Origin: Amphimedon queenslandica
Lineage: Eukaryota > Porifera > Demospongiae > Haplosclerida > Niphatidae
Direction of reading: 5' to 3'
Length of the DNA stretch: 61,758 nucleotides
Assembly (NCBI RefSeq): GCF_000090795.2
Contig: NW_003546552.1
Span: 52,879-114,636, forward strand
Positions 1 through 12,543 of the stretch are shown here, one piece after another (the first letter of the stretch is position 1; each line of letters starts with the position of its first letter). The notes beneath the pieces were generated by a model. That model was given only the letters and a program-made list of their open reading frames with translations, was not told the origin of the DNA and ran no database searches. A program made the translations under genes and the position numbers.

Positions 1-129
1 AAATAGTCCACACTTTTGATTAAAAATTGACAATACACTGGCCTAACATCATATTGTAGTCCAGCTNTGATTCACTCACTCTCTTTCTTTCTCATAAATA
101 TTATTATAGATGCTTTCATTAGTTCTTAC

Positions 130-1536
130 CATTGATGCTAGTGGAGCAGCAAAGAATGCAATAGTGACAGCATTGCATATGAATCCAAGGGCCACTACAA
201 CTTGTAGGAGTTGGGGTAGATTAAGAACTGTCACATATATAAATAAAACACTCACAACAGCAACGAGGCCATTTCTACCAGGGACAGACTAAAGGGGAAG
301 AAACAGCATCAATATTAAATGATTCTTATACACAGTAGCATAGAAACAAGATACTGTATACACCATATATTTTGCAGAGATTAAATTTCGAGGTTTTCAC
401 GTTTTGGAAAAATTTGCAAAATTAAAATCCGCAAAATAGCATGCTGATTGTATATATGTGTGGTAATTACATTAAAATCTCAAAAAAATTTTTGTTCACA
501 AACACAAAAATGCAGCCAAATCGCGAAATTTCCTACCCGCAAAATATATAGTGTATACGGTATAATATATTGCTAGAAAGAGTAGTACTAATATATTTTA
601 CATGTATGTTAGGTTTATTTTTGTAGTCAAAGGTGCATGTTGAGTATAAATTTTTTTGCAAAGATTTCTATACTTGATATTTTGATATTTTTGATATTTG
701 CAGCATTTTTAGATGATTTATATAAATTGGAAAGAGAAACAGAAATGATTTATAGTCTTCCTTACTTTATCATTAGTGAATAGGTAGAATATGATGAAAT
801 ATATTGACTGAAGGACTGAACCAATGAAATTAACAAACATCATCGGATTATCATTCACTACAATACCATAGAGCAACCACAGGGAGGACCTGAAAAGAAG
901 AAATTATTATTACAAATTTACAAAGTACCTTGAAGCCACTTATTTTTAAGTAGACAAAATTAATATTTGCAATTTGTTAATAGTATTGATTTAACGTGTA
1001 TTAATTTTTTATGATTTTGCTCATTTTTTCAATTAATAACTATTAATAAACGTAAATTATTAATAAATGTGAGTACTAATTTTGCAATTTTAGAGCCACT
1101 TGCAAAAATTAGTACTCGCAAATAGTGGCCTTAAGGTATTATAAATAATTCTGATCTCATATGTACTATTATTGCAAAATCTTTTATTTTATTTTACTTT
1201 CTTTTTAAAATACAACCTAATGGTCTAAATAATTATCAGACCATTTTAAAGTACTAAATTAAATTAAATAAAAGAGAATTCATGGCTTACATAAGAGCTC
1301 CAGCAAGAAATGGCAAATAGCTACGAGTCCCAACACTTTTCTCTGAAATTATACACCAACAGGTCCATCTATAAATGGGTGTGTGCATCATTACTATAAT
1401 AAATATATTTTATTTTAAAGTTTTTATTTATCACTTTGTTAGCTAGCAGGAGAACTTACATCCCAGTTGAAGAGAGGCAAATGGTAAAGGTAGCTGATAT
1501 GAAACCAACCACGTCAGGATCCAGCCAAAGCGTCAT
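130..1536 (-). CDS. SWEET-family sugar transporter, 5' part (runs off left edge)
   Basis: SWEET (MtN3/saliva) proteins are seven-helix sugar uniporters. I assembled four exons on the minus strand: 1460-1536, 1291-1368, 766-889 and 130-288. All junctions have AG acceptors and GT donors and the phases match. The ATG is at 1536. The protein begins MTLWLDPDVVGFISATFTIC. It then shows the family's conserved loop KSVGTRSYLPFLAG, the helix with SLWLLYGIVVNDNP followed by FVNFIGSVLQ, and the start of the second MtN3 repeat (VVALGFICNAVTIAFFAAPL, then ASM). That is 146 residues, covering the first triple-helix bundle and the beginning of the second. The remaining exons lie left of the window; base 67 is an N. 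A palindromic element sits in the third intron (about 350-562). Family assignment is confident; substrate and subtype cannot be told. Confidence 0.88.
350..562. repeat. Palindromic MITE-like element (taccgtat-ended family), SWEET intron
   Basis: The left end reads tactgtatacaccatatatt and the right end reads aatatatagtgtatacggta, which are inverted complements with a few mismatches. Interior copies of gcgaaa/ttcgc-type words are also inverted. It belongs to the family described at 15057-15250, though diverged. Confidence 0.6.
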
Positions 1537-1778
1537 TAGATTCATACTCTTTTTGTTTGAAGTTATTGTAGAGATAATGAATAAAAGAATATTAATTCTC
1601 CGCCTACTAATTAGCCATACTCATTAAATATTCATATTAAAATATTCTAACCACCGCCTATCTAATTAATTATTCATACCAGGGCTTTTCCCCAGTAAAA
1701 ATGAGGTATAATGTGCTGTGATCTTAGTCATCTTGCTTACTCTTTTTCCTCTTTCCGTCTCTCTTACTAACCCTTAGC

Positions 1779-3392
1779 ATGTCCTCCACTAACAGAGGCC
1801 GTCAACCGGTACACCAAGGAACTGAACGTGGTAACGTTTCTTGCCTGCATTTCGACTATGAAGGAGTCAAAGTAGCTACAAAAGGATTTAATAAGAGCAA
1901 TAAATTGGGTGAAGGTGGGTTTGGTCCTGTATTTAGAGGAGAACTACTTTCTACTGATGTAGCTATTAAAGTACTGCGTAGGACAAAACCAGTGAGTTTG
2001 AGCTTGACCTTAAGCTCAATTGATTATTTATTTGATAGCCACAATTGATTTCAATGTCTATTGTGTTTTGTAAATTGCAATTATAGAAGCATCTTTGGAT
2101 TGCAATTAGTGCTAATTTTAACCTACACACCTTTTTTACTATTAATAGGGCGATAAAGGAGCATCTGATTTAGCCGATGAGCAGTTTGATGCTGAAATCC
2201 AAATACTTTCAAAGTAATTATTGAAAATATTCATCAATTTTAATGTACTCTATGTCTTTCAGGTTTCGTCATCCAAATCTTGTGACATTACTTGGTTATT
2301 CAAATGATCCTGGTTTACCAAGGTGTCTCATTTATGAGTTTATGGTCAATGGAACGTTAGAAGATGCACTGGATTTTGGAGTAATTTTAATGCACACATA
2401 CCACTATGGTCTAAACATTAACATTATGGTATATTATGATATGGTTTAAACATATTGAGAATGATCATTAATTCATTTTAGTATTTTAATTGTTGAATAA
2501 TTTGTCATAAATTTTTACAGGTTGACAGGAGTAAAGTAGAAGGATCAGAAACTATTGGTCTACCATGGATGGTTAGAATATCAATAGCAATCGATACAGC
2601 AAGAGGTCTAAGGTATCTTCATGAAGCTATTAAAGAATCACCATTAGTTCACAGAGACATAAAAAGGTTAGTATACCTTGTTAGTATTTGAGCATTTGAC
2701 TTCTGATTTACATGTATGTACATGTAGTGCTAATGTTCTATTGGATTTATCGTTCCGTGCAAAAGTTGGAGACTTTGGTCTAGTGAGAGCTATAGGCCAT
2801 CAGCCTGCAAGTCATGGCATTCGTCAAAGTCAAACCGCTAGAATAGTTGGAACATCAGGTTATATTGCACCTGAATACTACAGAGGAGTCATCACTACTA
2901 AACTGGATACTTATGCTTTTGGAGTAGTGAGTAGTTATAGCAAGTACATTCTATTGCAGATAATTTATATGCATGTAGGTATTACTAGAAATACTAACTG
3001 GTTTACCAAGTTATGATCCTAAAAGAAATCAAGAGTATTCAGATTTGGTAAAAGAGAGGAAAGATCTAACTTAGACCGCTGGTGTGCATCTTGTTTTATA
3101 GGTTACTTTCATTGAAACGATGACAAGAAGAAAAGACTTTCTTCTGGTACAATATGTGGATGGTCTTGCTGGCGATTGGCCTAGCCGCTCTTTCTTTAAA
3201 TTATTCAGCATTGCCCAAAGGTGCCTGACAGAAAGTCATTTTGACAGACCTGGAATGAATGAGGTAATAATTAATACACTGCATTGTAAATAAATGGATT
3301 TTATTTTAAAGATTTATGTTCTACTGGAGGAGCTGTCTTTATTAAGTGGTCAGTTATTTGCAGAAGAAAACAAAACAAAAAAGAAAACCTAA
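1779..3392 (+). CDS. IRAK/Pelle-like protein kinase (catalytically complete)
   Basis: This is a serine/threonine kinase of about 350 residues that is almost entirely kinase domain, with no death domain. Exons are 1779-1991, 2149-2213, 2263-2380, 2521-2666, 2728-2926, 2979-3047, 3102-3263 and 3312-3392. The glycine loop GEGGFGPV is at residues 44-51, the ATP lysine K64 is in VAIKVL, the helix-C glutamate is about E87, the catalytic loop HRDIKSAN is at 176-183, and DFG is at 196-198. The later motif is APEYY. LIYEF puts a tyrosine at the gatekeeper, a hallmark of the IRAK family (established for IRAK4). The 69-base exon 2979-3047 encodes [14 protein letters not shown], as in IRAK4. IRAKs act in Toll/IL-1 receptor signalling; here an adaptor domain must be supplied by a partner. 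The tandem paralogue is at 4030-5812. Confidence 0.88.
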
Positions 3393-3543
3393 TTTTTAAT
3401 TATATTAATTTTATGTCTGATATTACATTACCATTCCTGTTTGTTGGCAACAGAGACACTAACTTCATTCATGCTTCATGATAGCCCTGCACGTTTTAGG
3501 CTAGATACTTTTAAAAACACAAATACTGCAGTTTTTAAAGGAC

Positions 3544-3580
<37 letters not shown>

Positions 3581-4029
3581 TTTACAAGGTGGGACAAAGG
3601 GAGTAAAAGAAATGAGTTAGACAAAATATATAGGACCTTGATGGTCTCAGTGAACATAATCAAAGAGCCTAAATAAAAACAGTTAAAAATGTTCCAGATT
3701 TGGTGGTAAAGGGTTGCAAGAGCACCGACAGCAGGGACACAAAAAATGGTAGGAACAAGGGACATTACTGTCAAATGAAGATAAAAATTGCGGTTGGAAA
3801 CTCTTCTTGTGCATCTGGATACTTCATTGCAGTTTGGACAGGACAGGAGTGTCAGTATTAGACTTATAGATTTAGAGTGATGATGGCAGCAGCAGGATTT
3901 AGGCTAGATTTGCATTTAACCATTATTTCAGGTGTTGAATAGTAGTTTTGATTAAATGTAATGTACAATGTAAAGAAGACCACACTCAAGTCAAGCCACA
4001 CCTGCTACTTCTAGCCTTCAGGATAAAAT
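3393..4029. other. Intergenic spacer between the two kinase genes
   Basis: The spacer is AT-rich with an (AAT)n microsatellite at about 3549-3578. I see no gene; the minus-strand reading frame across the microsatellite is low-complexity. Confidence 0.7.
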
Positions 4030-5812
4030 ATGTCCACCAGGGGGATGAGTCGACGAACTGTACGTGGTGACATAGATATTGGTGGTAATGTCTCCTGCCT
4101 GCACTTTGACTATGAAGCATTAAAGATAGCAACGAAAGACTTTGGACGTGACTGTAAGCTAGGAGAGGGTGGATTTGGTCCTGTATTCAAAGTGTCAATG
4201 CTCTTTACTGATGTAGCCATTAAAGTACTGCGTAGAACAAAACCAGTGAGTGTTTTTCACGAGGTTTTTCAGTGTTTTAGTGAATAGTTAATTGAAAGGC
4301 AGGGTTTACTGTGTAGTGTATCTGTTTTAACACCATATAGGGTGATAAAGAAGCATCTGATTTAGTCGATGAGCAGTTTGACGCTGAAATCCAAATACTT
4401 TCCAAGTAATCATAAATTTACTCCCACGTTTTCATACTTTTACTTGTATGTGATTATTGATTCTTCTGTTCTGGTCTTCATAATTCAGTATTGCATGGTG
4501 GCTTAACAAGAACAGCTTTTGACATTGTGCCTATGTTTTCCAGGTTTCGTCATCCTAATCTTGTCACGTTACTTGGTTATTCTAACAAACCTGGTTTACC
4601 AAGGTGTCTCATTCATGAGTTTATGGCTAATGGAAGTTTAGAAGATGCACTGGATTTTGGAGTAATTTTTCTATTCACACTTAAGCTCAAACTCAACATG
4701 CATTGAATATGAATTTAACTTTAAAGGCCCCATACACTAGGCAACATGTTGCTAGCAACATTTGTAGTTAATTTGATCTTGCAAGCAACATGTTGCCAGA
4801 AATAGAACAGCTTTCTATTTCTGGCAACATGTTGGTTACAAGATCAAAGTAACCACAAATGTTGCCAGCAACATGTTGCCTAGTGTATGCCTGGCTTTAA
4901 TGCATCATTGTGATAATATTATGTCTCATATAGCTTGACCGGAGTAATGTACTGCAATCGCCAACTATTGGCCTACCATGGATGGTTAGGATATCAATAG
5001 CTTTGGATGCAGCAAGAGGCCTATGCTACCTTCATGAAGCTATTGCAGAGATAGCAGTAGTTCATAGAAACATTAAAAGGTTAGTAATTTTACTTGCATG
5101 TCATTGATATTATTTATGTATAGTGCTAGTGTACTTTTGGATTCATCATTTCATGTAAAAATTGGAGGTTTTGGTCTGGTAAGAGCTATAGGTGATCCTT
5201 CCAAGAGTGACATTCGTCAAAGTCAAACTGCCAGGATAGTTGGAACATCAGGTTATATTGCACCTGAATATTACAGAGGAGTCATCACTACTAAACTGGA
5301 TACTTATTCTTTTGGAGTAGTGAGTAGTTATAGCAAGTATATTCTATTGCAGATTATTAATCTACATGTAGGTATTACTAGAAATACTAACTGGTTTACC
5401 AGGTTATGATCCTAACAAAGGTCAAGAATATTCAGATTTGGTAAGAGAGGCCCAAAGCTATCATGAAAATTTATGTTGTGCTTTAGGTTGCATACATAGA
5501 AGTAAAGAAAAGCGATCCTAATTTTAGCTTCATACAAATCTCTGACGATTTTGCTGGCGATTGGCCTACTCGCTCATTTTTAAAACTGTTCACAATTGCT
5601 GAAAAATGTCTGACAGAAAAAATGACACTGAGGCCTAAAATGAGCGAGGTATATAACTCAATGAAGTCACATTACAAATAATTATGAAATTAATAATAAT
5701 TATTATATTTTAATTATTATTTTAATTATTACAGGTATATCTTTTACTTGAAGATCTTTCTGTGATGAGCAGTAAATTATTTGCAGAACAAAAACCCGGC
5801 AAAAAGCTTTAA
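4030..5812 (+). CDS. IRAK/Pelle-like pseudokinase (tandem paralogue)
   Basis: This gene has the same eight-exon structure as its upstream neighbour: 4030-4245, 4341-4405, 4544-4661, 4934-5079, 5124-5319, 5372-5440, 5487-5648 and 5735-5812, giving 349 residues. The reading frame and every splice site are intact, so it is a gene and not a dead copy. The catalytic residues are gone, however. HRD is HRN (N179, the catalytic aspartate), the catalytic-loop asparagine is S184, and DFG is GFG (G197). The gatekeeper tyrosine is histidine (LIHEF). The ATP lysine K65, the glycine loop GEGGFGPV and APEYY remain. Vertebrate IRAK2 and IRAK3 are a precedent for pseudokinase members of this family. A regulatory or scaffold role for this copy is an inference. 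Confidence 0.88.
4725..4893. repeat. Palindromic MITE, caacatgttgc family (pseudokinase intron 3)
   Basis: This is a near-perfect inverted repeat. The left end is catacactaggcaacatgtt and the right end reads aacatgttgcctagtgtatg. The centre has ctttctatttctggcaacat next to its complement. Related copies are near 8470-8622, 15575-15690, 31800-31915, 49690-50115 and 51235-51400. Confidence 0.85.
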
Positions 5813-6017
5813 AATTTTATCATATCCTTGTACCACTATCATTATGTATTTTCTGTGTGTTGGCAATTGAGCACTGATTTTCCATTGTTGTCTTTTATAA
5901 TTATTTTTGTGTCAACAATAATAATAATAATAATTTCTGCAATAATGGGTGTGGCTCAAAATTTGATTAGCCACGCCCTTCACAAGCCAGCGCTGCAGCA
6001 ACAGTGCAACAATTTAA

Positions 6018-9000
6018 ATGGCTGCCGAAAAGGAGCCTGATCTAATTGAAGAGACAGAGGAGGAAGAGGAAATTTGCAATGAACCTCTAGTACTGCAGAA
6101 CAACGGCCACGACCCCCCACTCACGGAAGAGAAGGTTTCTCTGCTTGACAGCAGAAGCTTTACAGCTAGCTTTAGGAAAGAGAGTGACACACCTGTTCCT
6201 CAAATAGGAAGGGAAGATGATCAAACCGAATATGATGACGACAATGACGATGATGATGACAAGTCTCTATTACCAGAAAAATACTCTCGCCTCTCTTTCC
6301 TAGACTGTATTGGTCTAAGAGCATTCGTGGCTTCTTATCGCTCCACTAACCCACAAAAGAGAATCACACCATTTGCCATTGTCCTCCTACTGGTCCTCCT
6401 CTTGTTATATGTCCTTAATCAAGCTGATAGACTAGTATTAGCCGTCCTCATACCATCCGGTCTTCGTTGCAATGACGATGATAATAATTCCACTTCTGAT
6501 TCAACCAGTCACTGTCCAGCACCACCTGCTAGTAATGCAAGTGTTAACTCCACAGCATTAAACAGTGACTGTATTTCGTTTGGTGATACAGAGCAAGGTC
6601 TATTAACTGGACCTGCTTTTGTTGTAGTCTACGTTATTACTGGCCTGCCTCTCGCTTATCTGGCTGATACAAGGTCACGCCCACTTGTTTTATTGGTAGG
6701 CGTTGGTTTCTGGTCTGTGATGGTGTTTTTGACTGGTTTTGTGAAGCAGTTCTGGCAGCTCCTGGTGTTGAGAATAATGTTAGGCATTGGAGAGGTAAGG
6801 ACTTTATGTATCTTGAGTGGAATCAAATCACGTTTTTATGTTATGCATCAATTTTGAGCTGATTCCGGTTAACATTGATTAGCTGATTGATTTAAAATTT
6901 TGGCTCTTAATGATTTGCTGTATTTATTGAGTTGTTTTGAAGTTAAGATGTGCCCATGATAGCCAAACTAAATATAAGATATTGCCAGGTTTCACTTTCA
7001 ATCTAAACAATGTAAACAAAGAATCGATCTCTATTTTTACAATTTATTATTATTTTTGTTTTATTATTTCTTTTTTTTCTTCAAAGGCTTCCTTCAATCC
7101 AGTGGCTTATTCTTTAATGGCTGATTTCTTTCCGGTTCGTAACAGAGCATCAGTCTTCTCTTTTTACAACTATGGAGTGTACTTTGGTAAGAATTAACTG
7201 AGACAAAAAAAGAGGAGAGAGAGAGATTGTATAAAATTATTTTTAAATTGAATTTAACAATAATACATGTAACTAAATAATACATGTACATGTACATGTA
7301 TTACATGTACCTTCCAAGAGTAGATGTATTGCATGTATCTAATGCATTTTAACCATAATAAAGCAGCTATAGTAATAGTTTTAATTTTTATACACATAAT
7401 TGTTCACATACCAACATTTTTCATTGATTGTAGCTATAAAATGAAATTAATCCATTTGTTTCTTTCTTTCTTCTAAGGTGGTGCTTTTGGTTGGATGTCT
7501 GGTGCCATTACAGGAGTCTTAGACTGGAGATGGACATTCAGAATACTTGGTATAGTAGGAATGGGAATGCTACCACTAGCAATGATGGCTTTATGGGAAC
7601 CAAAGAGGATCAGAGAAAAGAGGAAGAAGAGACTCAGAGGAAAGTCTTATTACACTGTTTGGGTAAGAACAGATACAAGTAGTGAACAATGAACTGCTAA
7701 ATTAAAATACATATTCTGCTAAAATACATGTACATGTACATGTATAGGGACTATGATTGATTGCTCTTGTACTGCACAGAATTCTTGTGTCAATTTTTAT
7801 TAATTATATATTGGCCAAAAACCATCATAAACAGCAGGCTATGTAACTGCAGTATAACTTTTACTAATTTTAAATGAATCCTACTTCATGCTACCCCAAT
7901 GTGTACATGTAGCTAAAATTGATAGTGGAAAAAAGGAACTAAAAACCCAATAATTATACATCTACTCTTCTCATGGTTGAATAATCAACACTATGAGATA
8001 CAGTAATTGTTACGTATTGTCAACACAGTAATTGTTAGGTACAGTATCAGTGAGATATACAGTAATTGTTTTATTTTTATTATTATGTTTTCAGGAAACA
8101 TTCAAGTACTTGATAAGATGTCCTCCATACATATTACTAATAATTGCTGGATCAGTGAGAAACATACCAGGCTATGCATTAGGGTACTGGCTACCAACCT
8201 ATTACTCAAGAGTGTTTCAAGTTGGATCACACGACTATGGGCCCAAGGTCGGGCTTGTTGTTCTCTTTGGTGGAGGATTGGGCTGTTTTTTGGGTGGAGC
8301 TTTATCTGACTGGTTAGTTGTATGATTAATATTATTAATTATAACTGATTAATGTTTGTTTAATTGTGAAGGTTATCAAGACATAGGCAGGGAGCCAAGG
8401 CTTATGTGATTGCTGTTAGTCAGGTAACTATGGATAGCATTAGCTGCATGCCTGTATTAAGGTCATTCTATACCAGGCTATTCTATTGCTTGCAACCTGT
8501 GATGTTGTAAGCAATGCTTTGCCTAGAATAGAACAGCTTTCTATTCTAGGCAATAGTGTTGACTGAAGATCAAAGTAACCACAGTTTGCCTCCAATAGTA
8601 TTGCCTGGTGTATAGTGGCCTTTACATGTACATGTACATTTTTGATTTTTATCCTTTTCCACCTCTTTCTCTCTTCCATCACTTCACATCCCTTCTCTCT
8701 CTCTCTTTTCTTTCACTCTAATTCTCTCCTACCTTTTTCTCTCCTCTTTTAATATATCTTTTTTTCTCTCTCCCCCCTCCTACTCTTTCTTTTTCTTTTT
8801 TCTCTCTCTTCCTTTCTCTCTCTCAGGTGCTAGCAGCTCCAGCCATTATTGGTGTCCTAATGGTGGACTCACCCACCACCTCTTATGGTTTATTATTCAT
8901 TGCCTATGTGACAGCTGAGACATGGCTCGGACCAGCAGCTGCTTTAGTTCAAGTAAATAACACGAATAAAGAAATCATTATAATACCTCCATACATCATG

Positions 9001-10142
9001 TAGTGTGACAAAAGCAGTTCAATTGCAATGAGTATTTTTCATTAACTTTATATTGTATGGCCCAATGACTTCTTTGTGTGTGTGTATACATGTAATGTAC
9101 ACTCAATGATGTGATAAGTACATGTACATGTATACTGGTATGTGTGTGGTTGTTTGTATAGTGCTAATGTTACTGATACCTTTACTGTTTTGTTTGTTGT
9201 TTTTGGTTCTGTAGGATATCACTCTGCCTGGGATGAGAGCCCAAGCCTCTGCTGTGTACATTGGTGTAATCTCAATAGTGGCCAGCATTGGACCAGTACT
9301 GGTAGGAGGAGAGAGAGGGAGAGAGGGAGGGAGGGAGAGAAGAGAGAGAGAGAATGAATAGCAGATAAGAATACATAAAGGAGGAGTGAGTAATGAAGAA
9401 GTCCCTATGTATAGACTACATCTACTGTATGTGGGTACAATGTTATGACTTCCTTGTTGCCATAAGATAGTGTTATTTAATCAACGACCTACATATACTG
9501 CTAATATAATCAATAATTGTTGATAAAGATACGTGTGCAGATAATCCCAGCGTCTTCTAATTGTGATAGTTATTCTAGCACTTAAAGCTAACTGCTAAGC
9601 CCTCTACCGTAGGCTCAAATCATGTGTTATAGTTTCAGTATCGCCTTATTGGAGATTTACACATGATGCATGCATGCATGCATAAGAAGAATTAGATGTA
9701 GCCACACACATACTCATGCCACTACCTGGCGATATAACTACAACTTGCAATCATACATGTACATGTACATGTACATAATTGGCAAGAGGTACATATTGGC
9801 TGTATACACGTACATGTACCAACTATTGAAACAATGGTACATAATAACTGGTGTTGATCAATATTTACTAATAAAGCACAAATACATTTATTTATGCCTT
9901 CATACCATCCCTTGTAGGTTCCTCTGTTTTCTGATCATGTCCCTGCCTTTTCTGACTGTCTTGGTTTACGTTATGCTCTCCTTTGCACTGTTCCTACCTT
10001 TTACTTCATCTCTGCTTTGATTTTCGGCTCACTTGGTCTAGTAATGAAGTACTGGGCACAGAAACATAAGAACAAATCTGGTAGCTATGCTATTTTTACC
10101 GACGCCATTGCTACTAGCAACGAGAATGGGAAGGCCACCTAG
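6018..10142 (+). CDS. MFS transporter, spinster-like
   Basis: Exons are 6018-6794, 7087-7186, 7478-7662, 8095-8312, 8372-8423, 8827-8952, 9215-9301 and 9918-10142; all junctions keep phase, giving 589 residues. A long acidic cytosolic N-terminus (about residues 1-115, with an Asp-rich run) precedes the first helix (AIVLLLVLLLLYVLNQADR). The first luminal loop is unusually long and rich in Asn-Ser/Thr, with several NxS/T sites. ADTRSRPLVLLVG and LRIMLGIGE are major-facilitator loop and helix motifs, and LNQADR corresponds to the LNYLDR segment of spinster-type members. Spinster proteins export sphingolipid or lysolipid from endosomes or lysosomes; the substrate here is unknown. CCACGCCC lies 40 bp before the ATG. 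MFS is firm; spinster-like is likely. Confidence 0.85.
8470..8622. repeat. Palindromic MITE, caacatgttgc family (MFS intron)
   Basis: The left arm (tataccaggctattctattg) and the right arm (ending gtattgcctggtgtata) are inverted. The centre pairs ctagaatagaacag with ctttctattctagg. It is a diverged relative of the element at 4725-4893. Confidence 0.65.
8640..8826. repeat. Long polypyrimidine (CT-rich) tract at a 3' splice site
   Basis: About 180 bp of almost pure C/T, with TCTCTC runs, ends directly at the AG before the exon at 8827. It would act as the polypyrimidine tract of that intron. Confidence 0.8.
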
Positions 10143-10378
10143 CAACTATTTTCCGTATGAATAATAATAGCAATAATGATCTATTTGTATTTTTTTATAA
10201 TTTTTGATTGTGCACAGGTATTTTTATATAATTTTTGTTGAATTTTGTATCCTATTCTTCTTGTAATTATTTTTTTATTAAAATAAATTTTAATTTTAGC
10301 AACAAAGGTCAGTGAAGTCACGCCTCCAGTGATGGGTAACAGAACCAGTCCTGTCTTTATTATTCTCTATGCTCTTCA

Positions 10379-12543
10379 ATGGTTCTGAAGCGAGGGATGG
10401 CTCTTTTGAGACGAACAAGGCGTAAAGGAATAGTCCTACTCGCCATCATATGTATATCCTCCTCCACACTCCTCAGGATATTCATACAAGGCGAACGCAT
10501 GTACAACCAGTATTACCAGGAGTCTTCCCAAGTAATTCGAAGCGGTCCTGCGGCCCAGGACTTGGATCTACAGCTTCTACCAAAGACCCTACCAACTAAT
10601 AACTCGAGAACGGAGTCCTTGTACTCGTCGCTTTATCCCTGCAATTCGAAGCACTGCTTGGACCGCTTGTCCACCGAGGACTTTGCCCTGTACAATAAGT
10701 GTACCAATAGCGCTGCTAAAAGAGGGCCGGTGTTAAGCTTCGGTTGTCACTTCATTAACGGCTCCAGAAGGAGCCCGGTTGCCCTAGTCTCCTTCCCTGG
10801 TAGTGGTAATACATGGGTACGTGGTCTACTGGAGCTAGCTACCAGCATATGCACTGGGTCTATTTATTGCGACCGCGAGCTGAGAGCAAAAGACTTCACC
10901 GGTGAAGGCCTGTACAGTGGCTCTGCCCTAGTTGTGAAGACCCATCGGTATAACATATACTTTGGTTCAAGGGTCCGTCGCCAGAAACCGTTGTTCTCCA
11001 GTGCTGTGTTTTTAGTACGAGATCCATTTGATGCTCTTGTCTCTGAGCGAAACAGGGAAGTGTCTAAAATGAAAAATGTGTCTGTTTTTTATCAAGTGAA
11101 TGGCTCCAGCAGTCACATAGGTGTTGTGGAAGAGGATAGCTTTGGTAAGAGCGGGAGGAAGAGGGAAGAGGAAATAACTCAAAAGTGTAGATACTTTATG
11201 TAACTGATGATGTAGCTTAGAATGGAATGCAAGATAGAGGAATGTCTAGTGTGTGAAGTGTATTTCAAATATTGCTGTTAAAGTATTTATTGACCATCAA
11301 AGCCTAAACTAACAAGTTAATCGGGTTTTGCCTTTAATTTCTGACAATAATACTTGTGATAATAAGAATGTTATAATCTAATTTTTGGTCACATTACAAA
11401 CAGACTGAGCCTTTTATTTATGTCTGTGGTTCAAGTCTTCTTTTGACTCTTACCTCACATCTTTCATTGACTGAATATTCTCTAGTAACACATTATAAGT
11501 CACTGCATACTGCACTGCTGATAGTATCACTGCTGCCAACTAGCTACAACAAGGATAGTCTGTAGTACCTTGTTTATTGTTTGCAGTGTAATCCTATTGA
11601 GGGTACAATTTCAATAGCAGTCCTCATAGCTCCAAAAAATAATGTATAACCAGTTGCTTTTTAGCTGTAAAAGTATTAGATTTTTAATTGTAACTAATTA
11701 TTAGATTTTAAATTTTAATGTCACTGTCTTTGTAATAATAATATTATCGTAATTATTATTTTTAGGTGAGAATAAGGAATGGGATCGCTTTGTGAACATC
11801 AAGATTAACTGGTGGAGCAAGCTAATACAGTATTGGGTGGTGAATTCCAGTGTACCAGTACTAGTGGTAAAGTTTGAGGACCTGAAACAAGATCCTGTAC
11901 AAGAGGTAAAGAGGATACTGGACTTCATTAATTATCATCAACTAACTGTTGAGGAACTGAGCCTTAAGATGAAAGATGGATTCAAGTAAGGGAGAGGGGA
12001 GAGAGAAGTTTAATGAGATGGCTTCAAAATATTTTTAGTGTGACTGGAAGTACTGAAAGAGAATAAAACCAAATTCTATTACCATATAGCGGGTTATATT
12101 TTGTCTGGAAAAATGTTTGTTCTAAGCAGGATTAAAAAAATTTTGTTTGTTTTATTTTTATTCTGAGCAGCCATTTTGGACACGTGGTATTAAAGAAACA
12201 CCTTTTTTGTTTGGAAAATGTTTGTTTCACAGGAGATGAGAACGAAAAGACTAAAATTAAACTCTGACCGCTATATGATATTGTATTAAACCATTAACTT
12301 CCAGTTATAAAAATTTAAGCTCATCTTTAAGAAGTATATATAACTATTTTTATTTTATTTTCTGTTTGTTTTTATTTTCGTAGCAAATATCGGAGGCCAA
12401 AGCAGAAAAAAAGGATAAAACATTTTACTAAAAAGCAAATAGAGACAATCAATCATCACATACAGCTAGTTGTGTCTCAGCTACGGATTAAGAACAAGTA
12501 CAGAAACAACATACTCTCACATTACATAAGACTAGCCGACTAG
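10379..12543 (+). CDS. WSCD-like sulfotransferase, copy 1 (type II membrane protein)
   Basis: Exons 10379-11144, 11766-11985 and 12384-12543 encode 381 residues. A short basic N-terminus and one signal-anchor helix (GIVLLAIICISSSTLL) predict a Golgi type II protein. SFPGSGNTWVRGLLE is the 5'-phosphosulfate-binding loop for PAPS. FLVRDPFDALVSERNR is the 3'-phosphate-binding segment with its Arg and Ser. VPVLVVKFEDLKQDP is the typical sulfotransferase strand–loop near the C-terminus. The layout resembles the sulfotransferase half of WSCD1/2 without WSC domains. The acceptor is unknown, presumably a glycan or glycoprotein. The second exon is nearly identical to that of copy 2 although the first exons have diverged. 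Confidence 0.85.
12083..12285. repeat. Palindromic MITE-like element (taccgtat family), sulfotransferase intron 2
   Basis: Its ends are accatatagcgggttatatt and the inverted gaccgctatatgatat. The interior ggaaaaatgtttgtt is inverted against the later ttttgtttggaaaatg region. It is a diverged family member. Confidence 0.55.

Noticed and set aside
110..292. Plus-strand 60-codon frame
   Set aside because: It is antisense to the fourth SWEET exon (130-288, minus), which has family-level conservation and proper splice sites.
4030..5812. Treating the second kinase as a pseudogene
   Set aside because: All eight exons, both termini and all splice sites are intact; only catalytic residues changed, which fits a pseudokinase gene.
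7260..9830. Repeated acatgtacatgt runs as a regulatory site
   Set aside because: The six-base palindromic microsatellite occurs all over the window without relation to gene starts.
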